Positions 50,880 through 62,254 of a stretch of 64,000 nucleotides of DNA are shown piece by piece. Under the pieces are notes generated by a model that was not told the origin of the DNA, searched no databases, and worked only from the letters and a program-made list of their open reading frames with translations. The DNA lies in assembly GCF_011075055.1 (NCBI RefSeq), contig NC_058152.1:7440001-7504000 (forward strand), in the 5' to 3' direction. This DNA is from Mangifera indica. Its lineage: Eukaryota; Streptophyta; Magnoliopsida; Sapindales; Anacardiaceae. The position numbers were made by a program, and so were the translations under genes. Numbering within the stretch: position 1 is the first letter of the stretch; each line of letters opens with the position of its first letter.

Positions 50880-52975
50880 TGAAGCTCTTATATAAGTTAT
50901 GGTATTCTTAATGCCTAAGTCTCTATTATATGAAAATTTGGGGATGTTTAACTTATGTCAAAGTAATTAAATCAGATAAATTGGATGTTAGAATAGAGAA
51001 GGGTTGGTTCATAGGATATCCTAAAGATAATTTAGGATATTACTTTTACTTCTTGATTGAACAAAGAATAATAATCAGTAGAAATAAGTATTTTCCCAAG
51101 AAAGAGTTCTTGGAAGAAGGTGGTTCAAAAAAAAATGTTAAGCTCGAGAAAAACTCCAAAGAGACTCAAACCAATATCATTGAAGTTGGATTGTCCACTT
51201 AGTGGACCTTTGTATCAGATTCTACCATTCCAACACAAAGATCCTCTTGGATATCTAGATCTATGGATAGATACGATTTTCTTTTCAAGTGGGATTTTGA
51301 ATCTTGCTTGGTCAGAGAAATTGATCATGGTGATGATCTTAGAAGTTATAAGGAAGTTATACTAAATACATATTTAGGTAGATAGCTAGAAACAATAAAT
51401 TCTATAATAGAATCCATGCATGTTAATCAAGTCTAGACACTTATTGATCCATCGAAAAGAATTGTTCTTATTGGCTATAAGTGGATTTTCAAGAGAAAGA
51501 TTAGAAATGACAGATAGGTGGAGACCTATATGGCAGGACCAATAGCGAAGGGTTATACTAAAAAACAAAGGTTAGATTATGAGGAAACCTTTTCATTTGT
51601 GGCTAAGATTAAATCCATTTGAATAATGCTAGCTATCGCAATACACCATGATTATGAAATCAGGCAAATAGATGTCAAGACCACCTTCATCAATGAATGA
51701 TTATGAAATCAGGCAAATAGATGTCAAGACCACCTTCATCAATGAATTCATTAAGGAAAACATATGTATGGAACAACCCATAGGTTTTGTATCCACCTCA
51801 AAAAGACAAAGGGTATGCAAGTTATATCGATTCATTTATGGATTGAAACAAGCTTTTAGAAGCTAGAACATCCAATTAGATGAAACAATCAACTCATTTG
51901 GTTTTGTAAAGAATCTAAATAAACCTTGTATTTACAAATGGGTTAATAATTACGTTCTAACACTCCTCATATTGTATGTAGATGACATACTATTAATAGG
52001 TAATGGCATTAAGATGATGAATGAGGTTAAAATTTAGTTATCCATAACCTTTTCATTTAAAGACTTAGGAGATGCAACCTATGTCTTTGAAATTCATATC
52101 TATTGAGATAAAATGAAAAAGATAATTGGATTATCTCAAAAATTGTACATAGAAAAATTATTGAAAAGGTTCAACATAGAAAACTCAAAAAGAAGACTTT
52201 TACCTTTCACTAACTGTCTTCATCTTTCTAAAGATATGGGTCCAAAGATTGATGAAAAGCGATTGTGGTTGCGTAATATGCCCTATGTTTTAGTACAAGG
52301 GCTCATATATGCAATGTTATGTATGAGACTTGATTTAACATTTGTCATTGGTGTTATGAGCAAATATTAGACCAATCTAGGGGAAAAACATTAGTCAACT
52401 ATGAAATCAATCCTTAAGTACATAAGAAGGATTAAAGATCTTACCTTGAGTTATATGTGTTTAGAGTTAAACATTCAAGGGTATTCGAGCTCTGATCTCT
52501 AGTCAGATGTTGATGATAGAAAGTCTACGTTAGGGCTCATTTTTACTTGTAATGAAAGTATTGTTAGTTGGAAGAGTTCCAAATAGTCAACCACAACTAA
52601 CTTCTATACAAAAACTGAATATATTACCACTTCAAAAGTAGCAAAAATGGTTGTATTGATGCACAAGTTTGTATCTAAACTTGGTGTGGTTCCGAACATG
52701 ACTTATCCAATATCCATGTTTTGTGACAATACAAGTGCTATTGATAGACAAAGTAACCAAGAAGACATTAAAAGTTCAAACATATTTAGTGGAAGTATCA
52801 CATTTTGAGAAAATTCATTGGAACTAGAGAGATAATAACACAAATGACACTATCAATAGAAAATGTAGCTAACCCGTTAACTAAAGCAATAACACTAAAA
52901 TAGTTGGACCATTATCTTCAGAAGATGGGTATGCAATACAATGGCGAATGACTCTAGTGCAAGTGAGAGTTTTAT
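50880..52975 (+). pseudogene. Copia element 2: integrase end, RT and RNase H relic
   Basis: Starts inside the integrase C-terminal region with MKIWGCLTYVKVIKSDKLDV (near 50930) and GWFIGYPKDNLGYYFYFL. RT blocks follow: RIVLIGYKWIFKRK-like (near 51460-51500), DYEIRQIDVKTTFINEFIK (51700s), VCKLYRFIYGLKQAFRS, and the catalytic LYVDDILLIGN (near 51975-52005), which is intact. KLYIEKLLKRFNIENSKRRL and LHLSKDMGPKIDEKR lead to RNase H, ending with the ANPLTKAI-like block near 52867-52890. A 49-base tandem duplication breaks the RT frame. Other stops and frameshifts exist. Same family as copia element 1. Confidence 0.9.
51650..51747 (+). repeat. Perfect 49-base tandem duplication inside copia RT
   Basis: Units 51650-51698 and 51699-51747 are identical (each starts gattatgaaatcaggcaaat and ends tcatcaatgaat). 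The length is not a multiple of three, so it shifts the RT frame. Identity between copies in an otherwise decayed element shows the event is recent, or else an assembly artefact. Confidence 0.95.
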
Positions 52976-53733
52976 TAGTGTATGTCTTAGGAACCATTCA
53001 TATTGTCAATTTCAGAGCCATTTTAATCTTGTATGTACATTTATCATGACTTATTAATAAAAGAATTAGCCTTTTTGTTCATATGCATAAATTGTTTCCT
53101 TTATTTATGATGATATAAAATATGTATTTGAATTGTCTGGATGACTCATTTAATATACAAACCGAGTCATCGAATTGTTCCTTATGAATATGACTTAACT
53201 TGGACAATTATATCATATAATAGGCTTATCAAATACTTTTTGTTGAATAGCATGAGATAACATTAGTATGGGAGACGATGATGGTCATGTCATTACGGTA
53301 TTAGTATGGATTAATATTTAGAGAATCGATTTTCAAACATAACTAATAACGATAAGTCATATGGTCATGAAATCATAGTCATTGACTTATCGTTAAATCT
53401 TACTAGTGTATAAAGTAATCTTTTGGCCTGAGATATTATGGTCGGATCCAATACAGATACATATGATTCATATGATATATATATATATATGGGTTTAATC
53501 ATATCACATAGGACCAACCATATTGCTTATGTGTTATTTGTATATGAAGAAGAATGATGCTTAAGATGGAATCTGATAACTTAAAAATTTTTAGATTCTC
53601 AATATCTAATAATTCGATCTGAATCTAAGTTCTGAAGTAAACATTCATAAATATTAGAAATTGAATTTCTAGCTAGAATATAATGTAAGTCATACGATGG
53701 ATGTTCGTAAAAACGAGTTTCGAATATTTAAAT

Positions 53734-54433
53734 GGCCAAAGGATTTATTCCCCCCAAAGTATGTTGATTTCCTAAGTTTCCCTTTATTAACTTTAAAAAT
53801 CCTATTTACCCACCCATGGGTGGTTAAAATTAACTAAGTCCATTAGTTATATTATTTTTCCCCATAAACCCTAAAAACTAACAATTCCCCCTAACCTAAG
53901 TTTTCAAAAATAGTATTTTCTATTTAGGGTTTTTAATTTTTTAGATTGAATTTTTTGACGATGATTGGCGATCTCCAACCAATGTCTCTTCCTCTTTGGT
54001 GTATCCTCCTTTTGGTTGTGCTCTTTCTAACATTGTTTGGCATCATCGTTAATAAAGACTCTTCATCGATAAAGAGTTTTCATCAACGAGGACATTGAAA
54101 GGAGCACAGTCAGAAGAAGGATGTGTCAGAGAGGAAGAGACGTTATTTAGAGATCATCGGTTGTCGTCAAAAACTTTAATCTAAAAAATTAGAAACCTTA
54201 GGTGGAAAATGTTGTTTTTGAAAACTTGGGTAGGAGAAAATTGTTAGTTTTTAAGGTTTAGAGGAAAAAATAAAATCACATTTAAGTTTATTTTTAATAT
54301 TAAATATAAATAATGATTTTGCCCTTAAAACTAATAAACTTAACCGTTCATATGTAGGTAAATGAGATTTTTAAAGTTAATAAGGAAAAACTTGGGAAAA
54401 CAGCAAACTTTGGTGGGAATAAGTCCTTTGGCC
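53734..54433. mobile_element. Foldback/MULE-like element with perfect 9-bp target duplication
   Basis: A 700-base element begins GGCCAAAGGATTTATTCCCC and ends with the inverse (gggaataagtcctttggcc). It is flanked by identical tatttaaat nonamers (53725-53733 and 54434-54442). The inverted repeats are imperfect but extend about 250-300 bases inward, so the element can fold almost end to end. No coding capacity. Nine-base duplications fit mobilisation by a Mutator-like transposase. The same family occurs at 966-1700 and, truncated, at 2470-3079. Confidence 0.9.
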
Positions 54434-54731
54434 TATTTAAATCAACGACTCATATAGAATCAAAATTAGGGTTTTAATGATCTATAAGGCTGAATTAGAT
54501 CTGAATTTGACAACAGAAGGATATTATCCATATAAAATGTATGATTGAGGATATTAGGTTCAATGAAGTATTTCTTCATTATGGTTTAGTGGTAATGACA
54601 TATTGCTAGATATTTAGCATAGTCGTTAAGTTTTTGTATACCTTTTGGACCGTCCTAAAAAAGACTCATGACTATGCCACAGTAAACCTAAAGGGTTATA
54701 CCAATAAACTAAGCTTTTAAAAGTGAGGATT

Positions 54732-55776
54732 GATTATTAGAGGTTCACTAACACCTTCCAAAGGATAATAAATATTCATGTAAATGTTATATGGGGGCAA
54801 ATATAACATTTTAAAAGTTAAAATGTTGGTTAGATGAAACTATGATGCCTAAAGCATATAATTAATATACATGTTGGACATATCCACAAATTGAGAATTT
54901 GTTTGGCAAAAAGAGAATTTCCAAATTACATTTTGACCCACCATTATACAAAGGAGGCTCTTAGCTCATTTGAACTAAGCTAAGCTTATTTTGTAAACAC
55001 ATTCTAACTAACAAAAGAAAAGTTTTCTCCTCTCTCTTTCTTATGTCTCTCGGCCAAGGTGATAAAGAAGGTTTGCGGTGGACTTGCTTTGGACGCTTTT
55101 GCATTTCATCATCCTATATTTCGTAGGAGGCAAAGAAGTAGGTAAACATTTTTCATCTCTCTCCTTTTCACTTGCATGTCGTGGTTTTTCTTTTTTCTCT
55201 ATGTATAATGTTTGTTTGCATCTTTATCTTCATCTATTTCATCCTTCATGATTAATTATTTGGGGTTGGCTAGCGCTTTGCAAAGGATAATAAAAATCAT
55301 ATAAAAGTTATACGAGGTGTGAAAGTAATATCTTAAAAGTTAAGTTATTAATGAGATAAATTTTATATGGCTAAAGTGTATAATAGATTCACATGCATGG
55401 AAAATCTTTAAATTAAGATTTTGGTGGGGCGAATAAGAATTTGAAAATTGCAAATGAGCCACCATTATAAGAGGAGGTTTTTTAGTTCATTTAGATGAAT
55501 GAACTTTATTTTATGCATTTTTCTTCTCATACTTAAAAGCCAAAAACTTTCTCTCTTTTTTCCTCTTGATTTGGCCAAGTGAAAGAAAGGCTTGGAGGTG
55601 GATTTCCTTTGGAGGTCTTGCATTTGGAGAACACATTCCATCATTCTGTATCACATAGGAGGCAAAGGATTAGGTATTATCCCTAACTTTTCTCTTTTTG
55701 ACATTCATGCCTGATTCTTGCTCTCTTGACATATGAGTCATCTTTTTGCATCTATTCTTTTCATTCTTTCTTTCAA
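54732..55776 (+). repeat. Tandem duplication of the copia LTR end (about 520 bases)
   Basis: Segment 54732-55247 and segment 55248-55776 are diverged direct copies. Paired landmarks: ccaaaggataataa / gcaaaggataataa; ccaccattatacaaaggaggc / ccaccattataagaggagg; and taggaggcaaagaagtaggta / taggaggcaaaggattaggta. Only the second copy is followed by a primer binding site. The first ends atccttca, like an LTR end. Confidence 0.8.
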
Positions 55777-55778
55777 AA

Positions 55779-55790
55779 TGGTATTAGAGC
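55779..55790 (+). other. Primer binding site of copia element 3
   Basis: tggtattagagc matches the usual plant copia PBS (tggtatcagagc, complementary to initiator tRNA-Met) at 11 of 12 positions and lies directly after the LTR end. Confidence 0.8.
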
Positions 55791-57258
55791 TTAAACAACT
55801 TCTTACACATTCATTTTAAGGCCAAATGCATGTTAAATGTTCATAAGAATATGTACATGTATCACATATGTGCATGCATGTTGTCTTTTTGCCTTGAAAT
55901 CACTTTTCCAAGCATGAACTCTTCTTTAAATGTCTCGGCTGGATTTTTTATTTTGTCTTCATGTTATAATGATTTTGAGATGAAGAGCATGTTATATATT
56001 GCATGTACATGATGAAACGTTCATTGGATGCATATTAATAGGTTTGTTTTTGACATGCATGTGCATTTTTGCCTTGTAGATTGAATTTTGATTCATGAAA
56101 TGAGGATGCATGTCACAGCAGCCATGTGTATTATGATATACATTTGGCTTTGAGTTCATTTTGTGCTTGATGTATAAATGATATTATTTAGGAGCAGGCA
56201 TGTATAGCTTGTTACGTGATATGGCTTGAAAAAATTAAAAAAAAAATAAAATCAAAGCTTGAAGTTATGTTATATGCTTGGCCCATGTGTATATGATATG
56301 CTTGGTGAAATTTTCTTGATGTTATTTTATGTGTTGTTCATGGAATACATGTGTTAGAGGCATATAAGTATAGTACATGCATTGAAGATATTAATGTATA
56401 ATGATATGTTAATATATGAGCATATAGGTGATGAATAGTTCATATTAAAAATTCTGAAATTTTTAAGTTTTAATTTGAAGATGCTAAATGATGTATTCAT
56501 GTTGATTAAGGCACTTAGATGAACATAATAATATATGTGATTAATGTAGTTACATATAATCAATAAAGTTTAAGATATATGTTGAGAGAATAAGCCTAAT
56601 TTGTTTAAATTACCATAAATTATTAGTGCTTAATTTAGTTTAATTTGATTGAATGGTAAATTTTGCATGTATGTCAACTTGCACTAATGATGATTAGGTG
56701 TTTAGATATGATCTAATGTTGACGTAAAATTGAGTATTTTAAAAAGCATGTGAAATGATGCATGCGCCCTTTTGTTTTGTTTAATATTGATTAAATGATG
56801 ATACCTACACAGATACCAACTAGTTTTTAATGGTGATTGAGTGTGATAATTAGCATGATTGATATGACAGTAAATATAGTAATTTTATATTGCACATGCA
56901 CTAACTAGCATCTAATATTGATTGAGTGGAGAGTTGATATAATCATTTGATAGGAAATTGAAAATTAATAATATTAAATTGCATGAGTATGCATAACATC
57001 ATAACCTATTATTAAGTAAAAGCTTTCTCTAACAGTTTAATAAGAATTTGATTCTCCACTAAAAGTTTTATCTAACAAAATTTTTGGATCATGATTGAGG
57101 GAGTGCGAGATTTGAATAAAATAATGGGAGCAGGATTCGAATAAAATAGTGAGAGCTAATAAAATTATACAATAAAAGGGTTTAAATTCATGTATATGAG
57201 TCAATAATAAAAACTTTTTTTTTGCAGTATTTTCGTTTAATTAGGATATATTTGAAAA
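55791..57258 (+). other. Leader of copia element 3
   Basis: About 1.5 kb of AT-rich, non-coding DNA between PBS and gag, long for a copia leader. A pyrimidine tract and acceptor-like ttttttttgcag at about 57215-57229 lies just before gag and could be a splice site or chance. Loosely repeated ttgattgagtg/ttgattaaatg motifs occur at 56690-56960. Confidence 0.5.
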
Positions 57259-58090
57259 ATGACCAACAAAGTACTCCTAAGGATTATAGATAATAATATT
57301 TTCACTAGACCGAACTTCAAGGATTGGTTAAGAAATCTTCGAAGAGTACTAGACTTCAAAAAGATTGGTTACATCTTAAAAACATCGTTTTCTATTGATG
57401 TAGCTTCAGATACCTTCGATGAGAAATGTAAGACGTTCGAGGCATGGGTCGAGAATAATAGGAAAGCTCGAGGCTACTTGTTAGCCACAATGAATGAGTG
57501 ACAAACCAAGCACAAAAATTTTTCAAAGGCTTATGATATCCTCGTTGCTTTACTAAAGTTATACAATGAGAACTTTAGAGCAGTTGAGTACAAGTTGTGC
57601 GTTTTGCTCTTTAGCATGAGATTAAAGGAAGACATGCCCCCAAATGAACATGTTGTAAAGATGATCAATGCATTAGGGTAGTTGGATGTTTGGGGTGTAG
57701 TTTTACTAGATCGTGTCAAAGTGAATTTGATTCTATAATTCCTCTCACTAAGTTATAAACTATTTATAACCAACTACAATCTGAATTGGATAGAACAGAC
57801 ACTCTTTAAGTTGCTTAATGAGCTTCAAAAGCTTTACAAATAAGGGAAAAAATCTCTAGACATGCTGATGTCTATGTGACTTCTACTATAGGACCAATAA
57901 AAGGGGCAAAACCCAACTAAAAAAAGGTCCAAATGTTGGACCCAAGAAAGGGAATTTTAAGAAATATACCACTATAGTAGATAAGGCAAAAGCAAAAGAA
58001 AAGTGTTTCCATTATCAGTAGGATGGACATTGGAAAAGGAATTGTCCCTTGTATTTGGGTAGTCTTAAAAAGAACAAAATAGGTATAATC
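57259..58090 (+). pseudogene. Copia element 3 gag relic
   Basis: Begins MTNKVLLRIIDNNIFTRPNF, then KDWLRNLRRVLDFKKIGYIL and KTFEAWVENNRKARGYLLAT, the conserved start of this copia gag. Further blocks include YKLCVLLFSMRLKEDMPPNE with stops between. The zinc knuckle at 58004-58045 reads C-FH-Y-...-GH-WKRN-C: the second Cys is Tyr and a stop follows, so it could not bind zinc. Confidence 0.85.
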
Positions 58091-59178
58091 CATTGTCAAG
58101 TTATTGAATTTGAATTATGTTTGAATTCAGATAATTATTCCTGGATTATAGATTCAATAGCAACACTCATGTGTGTGTTTCTATACAGGTACTATAGAAT
58201 AGTTATGTTTTGTCACAAGGGGAGATCATTTTTAAAATGGTAAATGGGCCAAAGGTTGTAGTCAAGGCCACAAGAACTTGTCAAGTTCAATTACCATTAG
58301 GGCACTTTTTGAGATTTTATAAAGTTTTGTATTTTCCAAATGCCACTAGAAATATCATTTTTGTTTATACATTATGTAAGTTTGGTTACAATGTTCAAAG
58401 CTATAAATATAAATGGTTTGTATGTATTGGAATTGAATGATTATTGTATAAATTCTAGTACTAATAAAAGAATTCGAAGTGAAACAACCCATAGAGTTCT
58501 ATGACACTATAGATTAAGTCACACTGGAGAAAGAAGATTAATTCAACTTGGAGAAAATGGGTTTTTAAGTTCATTGGTCTCTAAACCCTATCCAACATGT
58601 GAATCATGTCTCCAAGGCAAGATGACCAATCTCCTTTTCAAAGTAAAAGGGAATGTGCCAAAGAATTACTAGAGTTAATACATATAGATGTATGTGGGCC
58701 ATTTAATAATATGGTCAGGAGAGATTTTTGCTACTTCTCTACCTTTACTAATGATTATTCTCAGGACGGGTAACTATATTTGATAAAATACAAATCAGAA
58801 TACTTTGAAAACTTTAGAGAATTCAAAAATAAAATAGAGAAACAAACTAGAAAGAGTATTAAAATTCTAAGATTAGATCGTGGAGTAGAATACTTGAGTA
58901 TAAAATTTCATGAATTATTGAAAGACAATGGAATTATTTTCCAAATGATTGCTCCATACTTGCCTTAGCATAATGACGTATATGAAAGAAGAAATTATAC
59001 TCTATTGAATATGACATGACCAATGGTAAGTTTTATTGACTTGCAAATGTCATTGTGGGGATATACCTTCTAAAAGACTGTGCATATCTTGAATCAGGTA
59101 CTATAAAAAAAAAGTCTAGAAAACATCGTACATGAACGCCCAAATCTTAATTATATGAAAATTTAGGGATGTCTAACT
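58091..59178 (+). pseudogene. Copia element 3 protease and integrase relic
   Basis: Weak protease-like sequence (SWIIDSIATLMCV, near 58138-58175; family DSGAT, here DSIAT), then a pre-integrase block. The integrase core shows LIHIDVCGPFNNMVRRDF (near 58675), STFTNDYS, KSIKILRLDRGVEYLS (near 58855; family DRGGEY) and DVYERRNYTLLNM (near 58975). It stops within MKIWGCLT at 59178 where a SIRE-type LTR begins. Integrase sequence from this point onward is what element 2 begins with at 50930. Confidence 0.8.
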
Positions 59179-59695
59179 TGTTGACTCAAGGAGTCATTAT
59201 GCTTTTATTTTGATGATAACAAACTAATATGTCCTTTAGCATATTAACTAATGATTTTACTTGAGTGTGAGCTTGGATTGCAAGAATTGATTTAATGCAC
59301 TTAAAGGAGTTTCAAGATGGAAATGAAAGAGAAGAGTTAATTGAAGAATTATTGAAGATTTAAAGAAAAACTCAAGTTTAGGTAGACATGTTTGTAATTT
59401 GGAGAATTCGCTTTGATTAGAATATCTATTTGCATGAGATAGCTCACTTAAAACTCATTTTTATACCTTTCACATTTTGGGTTAAAATGTCGTTTTTCAA
59501 ACTTATTGGGTTAAGCAAGTTTTTCACTAAAATTTATTAATTCATTTAAAATGATGAATTTTTGTGAACTATATTTTCATATCTTAAAGTTGGTTTTGAA
59601 AGAATTTTCAAAAATGGGTTAAATTGTCACTTTTCAAAGTTTTAAGGGTCAAATTATGATTTTTGAAAATTTAGGGGGTAAAATGCAATAAAATT

Positions 59696-59907
59696 TGGTC
59701 GACCGAATTTGACCGATCGAATCATCTTCTGAATTGTCCAGAAGCCATGTATTTTGGATTTCATAAATTCGATCAACCGAATTTAATTCGGTCGACCGAA
59801 TTTTGACCGAATTTTAGTTTGAATTTTCCAACGGCTAGTGCCACGTAAGCTCCACGGAAGTGTCACGTCATATCCGGTTGACCGAATTACATCCAATCGA
59901 CCGAATT
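59696..59907. repeat. Cluster of ggtcgaccgaatt palindromes in the SIRE LTR
   Basis: Repeated ggtcgaccgaattt, gaccgatcgaat, cgatcaaccgaattt, ttcggtcgaccgaatttt, ggttgaccgaatta and aatcgaccgaatt within about 210 bases upstream of the TATA box. They are in the U3 region and might be protein-binding or merely slippage-derived repeats. Confidence 0.8.
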
Positions 59908-59971
59908 GTGCATTTTCTGGAAAACTAAAACGGCTATCTTTGTGCACAACAGTAACTTTCCTTATTTTCCC

Positions 59972-59981
59972 CTATATAAAC
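59972..59981 (+). promoter_or_regulatory. TATA box of the SIRE LTR
   Basis: ctatataaac, a strong plant TATA match about 800 bases into the LTR. It implies transcription starting near 60005, with R and U5 making up the rest. Confidence 0.7.
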
Positions 59982-60619
59982 CCAATCAATTTCGTTCGAA
60001 AACAACTTTTGCCACCGAGAACTTTCACATATTTGAGAGCAAATTAGTTTTGAGCTATTTACTTGCAAATTCTTTTCTCTAATCAAAACCCTTGCTCATA
60101 CACTTTGTAATTCTATTTGCATCGGGTTGTACTAAGCTTTAACTTTCATATACACTCTTTGAGAGATATCATATTTCAATTTCGTACTATAAAAGAGTGA
60201 GTTTCACTATTAGAGAGATTAACAAATTTCTAGTGAGAGAAATTGAGCTTTAACATTTGTAAAGGTTAATAGCACCTTGGAAGCTATTTTAGTTGTGAAG
60301 AAAAGCTTGGTTGAGGTTTTAGTCAATCAAGGATTAGTGAAATACTCCAAGGGAGAAAGCTTGAAGGAGTGGACGTAGGCCGAATTGAGTCGAACCACTA
60401 TACATCGCGTGTTTGATTTTCTCTTCCTTTAAACTTATACTTTATGTTATGTTATTTTGATTGTATTGATTATTTGAAATATTTTAGTTATTTTCATAAA
60501 TTGGATTAGAAATAGGTAACATTATTTGATTTGAATAAATTGCTTTAATTCTCAAATTTGGTAAAGATAGTTTTAAAATTGCCTAATTCACCTCCCCTCT
60601 TAGGTCATTCGATCCTTCA

Positions 60620-60633
60620 ATTTAGTATTAGAG
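60620..60633 (+). other. Degenerate primer binding site of the SIRE element
   Basis: tttagtattagagt corresponds to ttggtatcagagc with G-to-A and C-to-T type changes. It follows the LTR end directly. Such transitions fit decay of methylated DNA. Confidence 0.6.
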
Positions 60634-60672
60634 TTTGGTTGCTCATTCTCATAAACTTAACCGTTTAGAGCA

Positions 60673-62230
60673 ATGGCCATGAACCTAGGAAAATCTCATA
60701 TCGTTGGTGAAGGGTTTGCCCTTAATAGACCGTCATTGTTTGATGGCACCGGTTATGCCCATCGGAAAAATCGTATGTTGATTTTTCTTCAAAGTGATTA
60801 TGAATTGTGGGATGTAGTGCAAGATGGACCTTTTGTTCCTATGAAAGAAGTAGCTGGAAAATAAGTGCCCAAAACTAGGGAAGAAATGACCCCTCAAGAT
60901 AAGAAGAATATTGCTATTAATGATAGAGCTATGAATGTGTTATATTGTGTATTAAATGAATATAACTTTAACAAGGTACAAGCTTGTACCTTGGCTAAAG
61001 AAATTTGGGAATTATTGATGGTGTCAAATGAGGGGACTTCACAAGTCAAGAAGACTAAAATTCGCATGCTCACACACTCATACGAGTTGTTTAAGATGAA
61101 TGAAAATGAAACTATTAGTGACATGTTTGATAGATTTATTACTATTGTGAATGAATTGAAAAATCTTGGTAAAGTTTATACTAACCAAGAAAATGTCAAG
61201 AAACTTCTTAAGTGTTTGCCTCCCTGTTAGGATCCAAAAGTGACGACAATCGAAGAAGCAAAAGATGTCAAGACTCTACCTCTTGAAGAGCTTTTAGGTT
61301 CACTTCTCACTCATGAGCTTACTATGAAGCAACGACAAATTGAAGAAGTGGAGAAGAAGAAAAAGAGTATCGCCTTCAAATCATCCATCAAAGAAAATGA
61401 AAAGTTCCTAGAAGAGGAAGAGGAGACATCAAATGATGAAGATGAAGACATTGCACTCTTAAGTAGAAAGATTGGAAAGCTTCTAAGGAGTAGAAAGCTA
61501 AAAAGAAATGGAAACTTCATAAAAAGGGATGCTTCTAAAGGTGAAAGGGGAGAAAGACAAAAAAAAGAACAAGTTGTGTGCTATGAATGCAAGAAGTCGG
61601 GACATATCAAATATGATTGTCCTCTCCTCAAAATTAGTAGATCGAAAAAGAAAGCAATGAAGGCTACGTAGGATGATAACAATGAAAGTGGATCCGAAAA
61701 GGAGGATAATGAAGTGGCCAATATGTGTTTCATGGTAATTACAAATAATGAGGTAACTAACTCTAACTCATCTAATACTTTTGATGATTTAGATGACATA
61801 GATGATAAGATAGATGAAAACCCCTCATATGAAGAGTTATATGATACACTTGAAGAGAAAATGAAATTGAAGTTTTAAAAAAGGGATCAAAGGATTTAAG
61901 TGAAATAGTTTAAAATTTAAAAATGGAAAAGATATTCTTGATAAAATGCTTGATGTACAAAGGGGAATCTTAAACGAAAGAGGACTTGGTTATAAACCTT
62001 TTATCAAGGCAAAATACTTAAAAAATTATTTTGTTAAAGTCTCAACTTCAAGTGAATCAAATATAACTTGCAATTATTGTGGAAATAAAGGTCATATCTC
62101 ATAATCTTGCCCAATTCAAAAGAAACATCATATAGGCACTAAGAAAGTGTAGGTTCCTAAGGGAACAAAAACTAACCACCAAGGACCCAACATGATTTGG
62201 GTACCTAAGACAAATTCATGAAACTCCCAT
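60673..62230 (+). pseudogene. SIRE-type copia gag, interrupted by stops
   Basis: Opens MAMNLGKSHIVGEGFALNRP, then IFLQSDYELWDVVQDGPFVP and MNVLYCVLNEYNFNKVQACT, the capsid start of SIRE-type gag. The same frame continues through stops at 60862-60864, 61228-61230 and 61669-61671; the last two sit where Trp is usual in the family (TGG to TAG). The first zinc knuckle CYECKKSGHIKYDC (61579-61620) is intact. A second, CNYCGNKGHIS-stop-SC (62069-62110), keeps all four ligands apart from the stop between them. A Glu/Asp-rich linker lies at 61410-61450. A frameshift occurs near 61877. Well preserved compared with the other retrotransposons here. Confidence 0.9.
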
Positions 62231-62254
62231 TGTGTTTAGGAACCGAAAAATAAA

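Larger units (their letters stand above)
52979..55776 (+). repeat. Copia LTR shared by elements 2 and 3 (with insertions)
   Basis: Follows a PPT-like agtgagagttttattag and begins tgtatgtcttag, exactly where the LTR of copia element 1 starts. It ends with tctttcaaa directly before a primer binding site at 55779. Matches to the element 1 LTR include gtctggatgactca and the aaaggataataa block. It contains a complete foldback element (53734-54433), and its distal ~520 bases are present twice. One LTR region thus serves as the 3' LTR of the pol to the left and the 5' LTR of the gag to the right. Confidence 0.75.
59179..60619 (+). repeat. 5' LTR of the SIRE-type copia element
   Basis: The LTR begins TGTTGACTCAAGGAGTCATT at the point where the older integrase is broken and ends ...gatccttca just before a degenerate PBS. 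Length about 1.44 kb, usual for SIRE/Maximus LTRs. It contains a cluster of gtcgac/accgaatt palindromes (59696-59907) and a clear TATA box at 59972. The 3' LTR lies beyond the window, so age by LTR comparison is not possible here. Confidence 0.75.
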
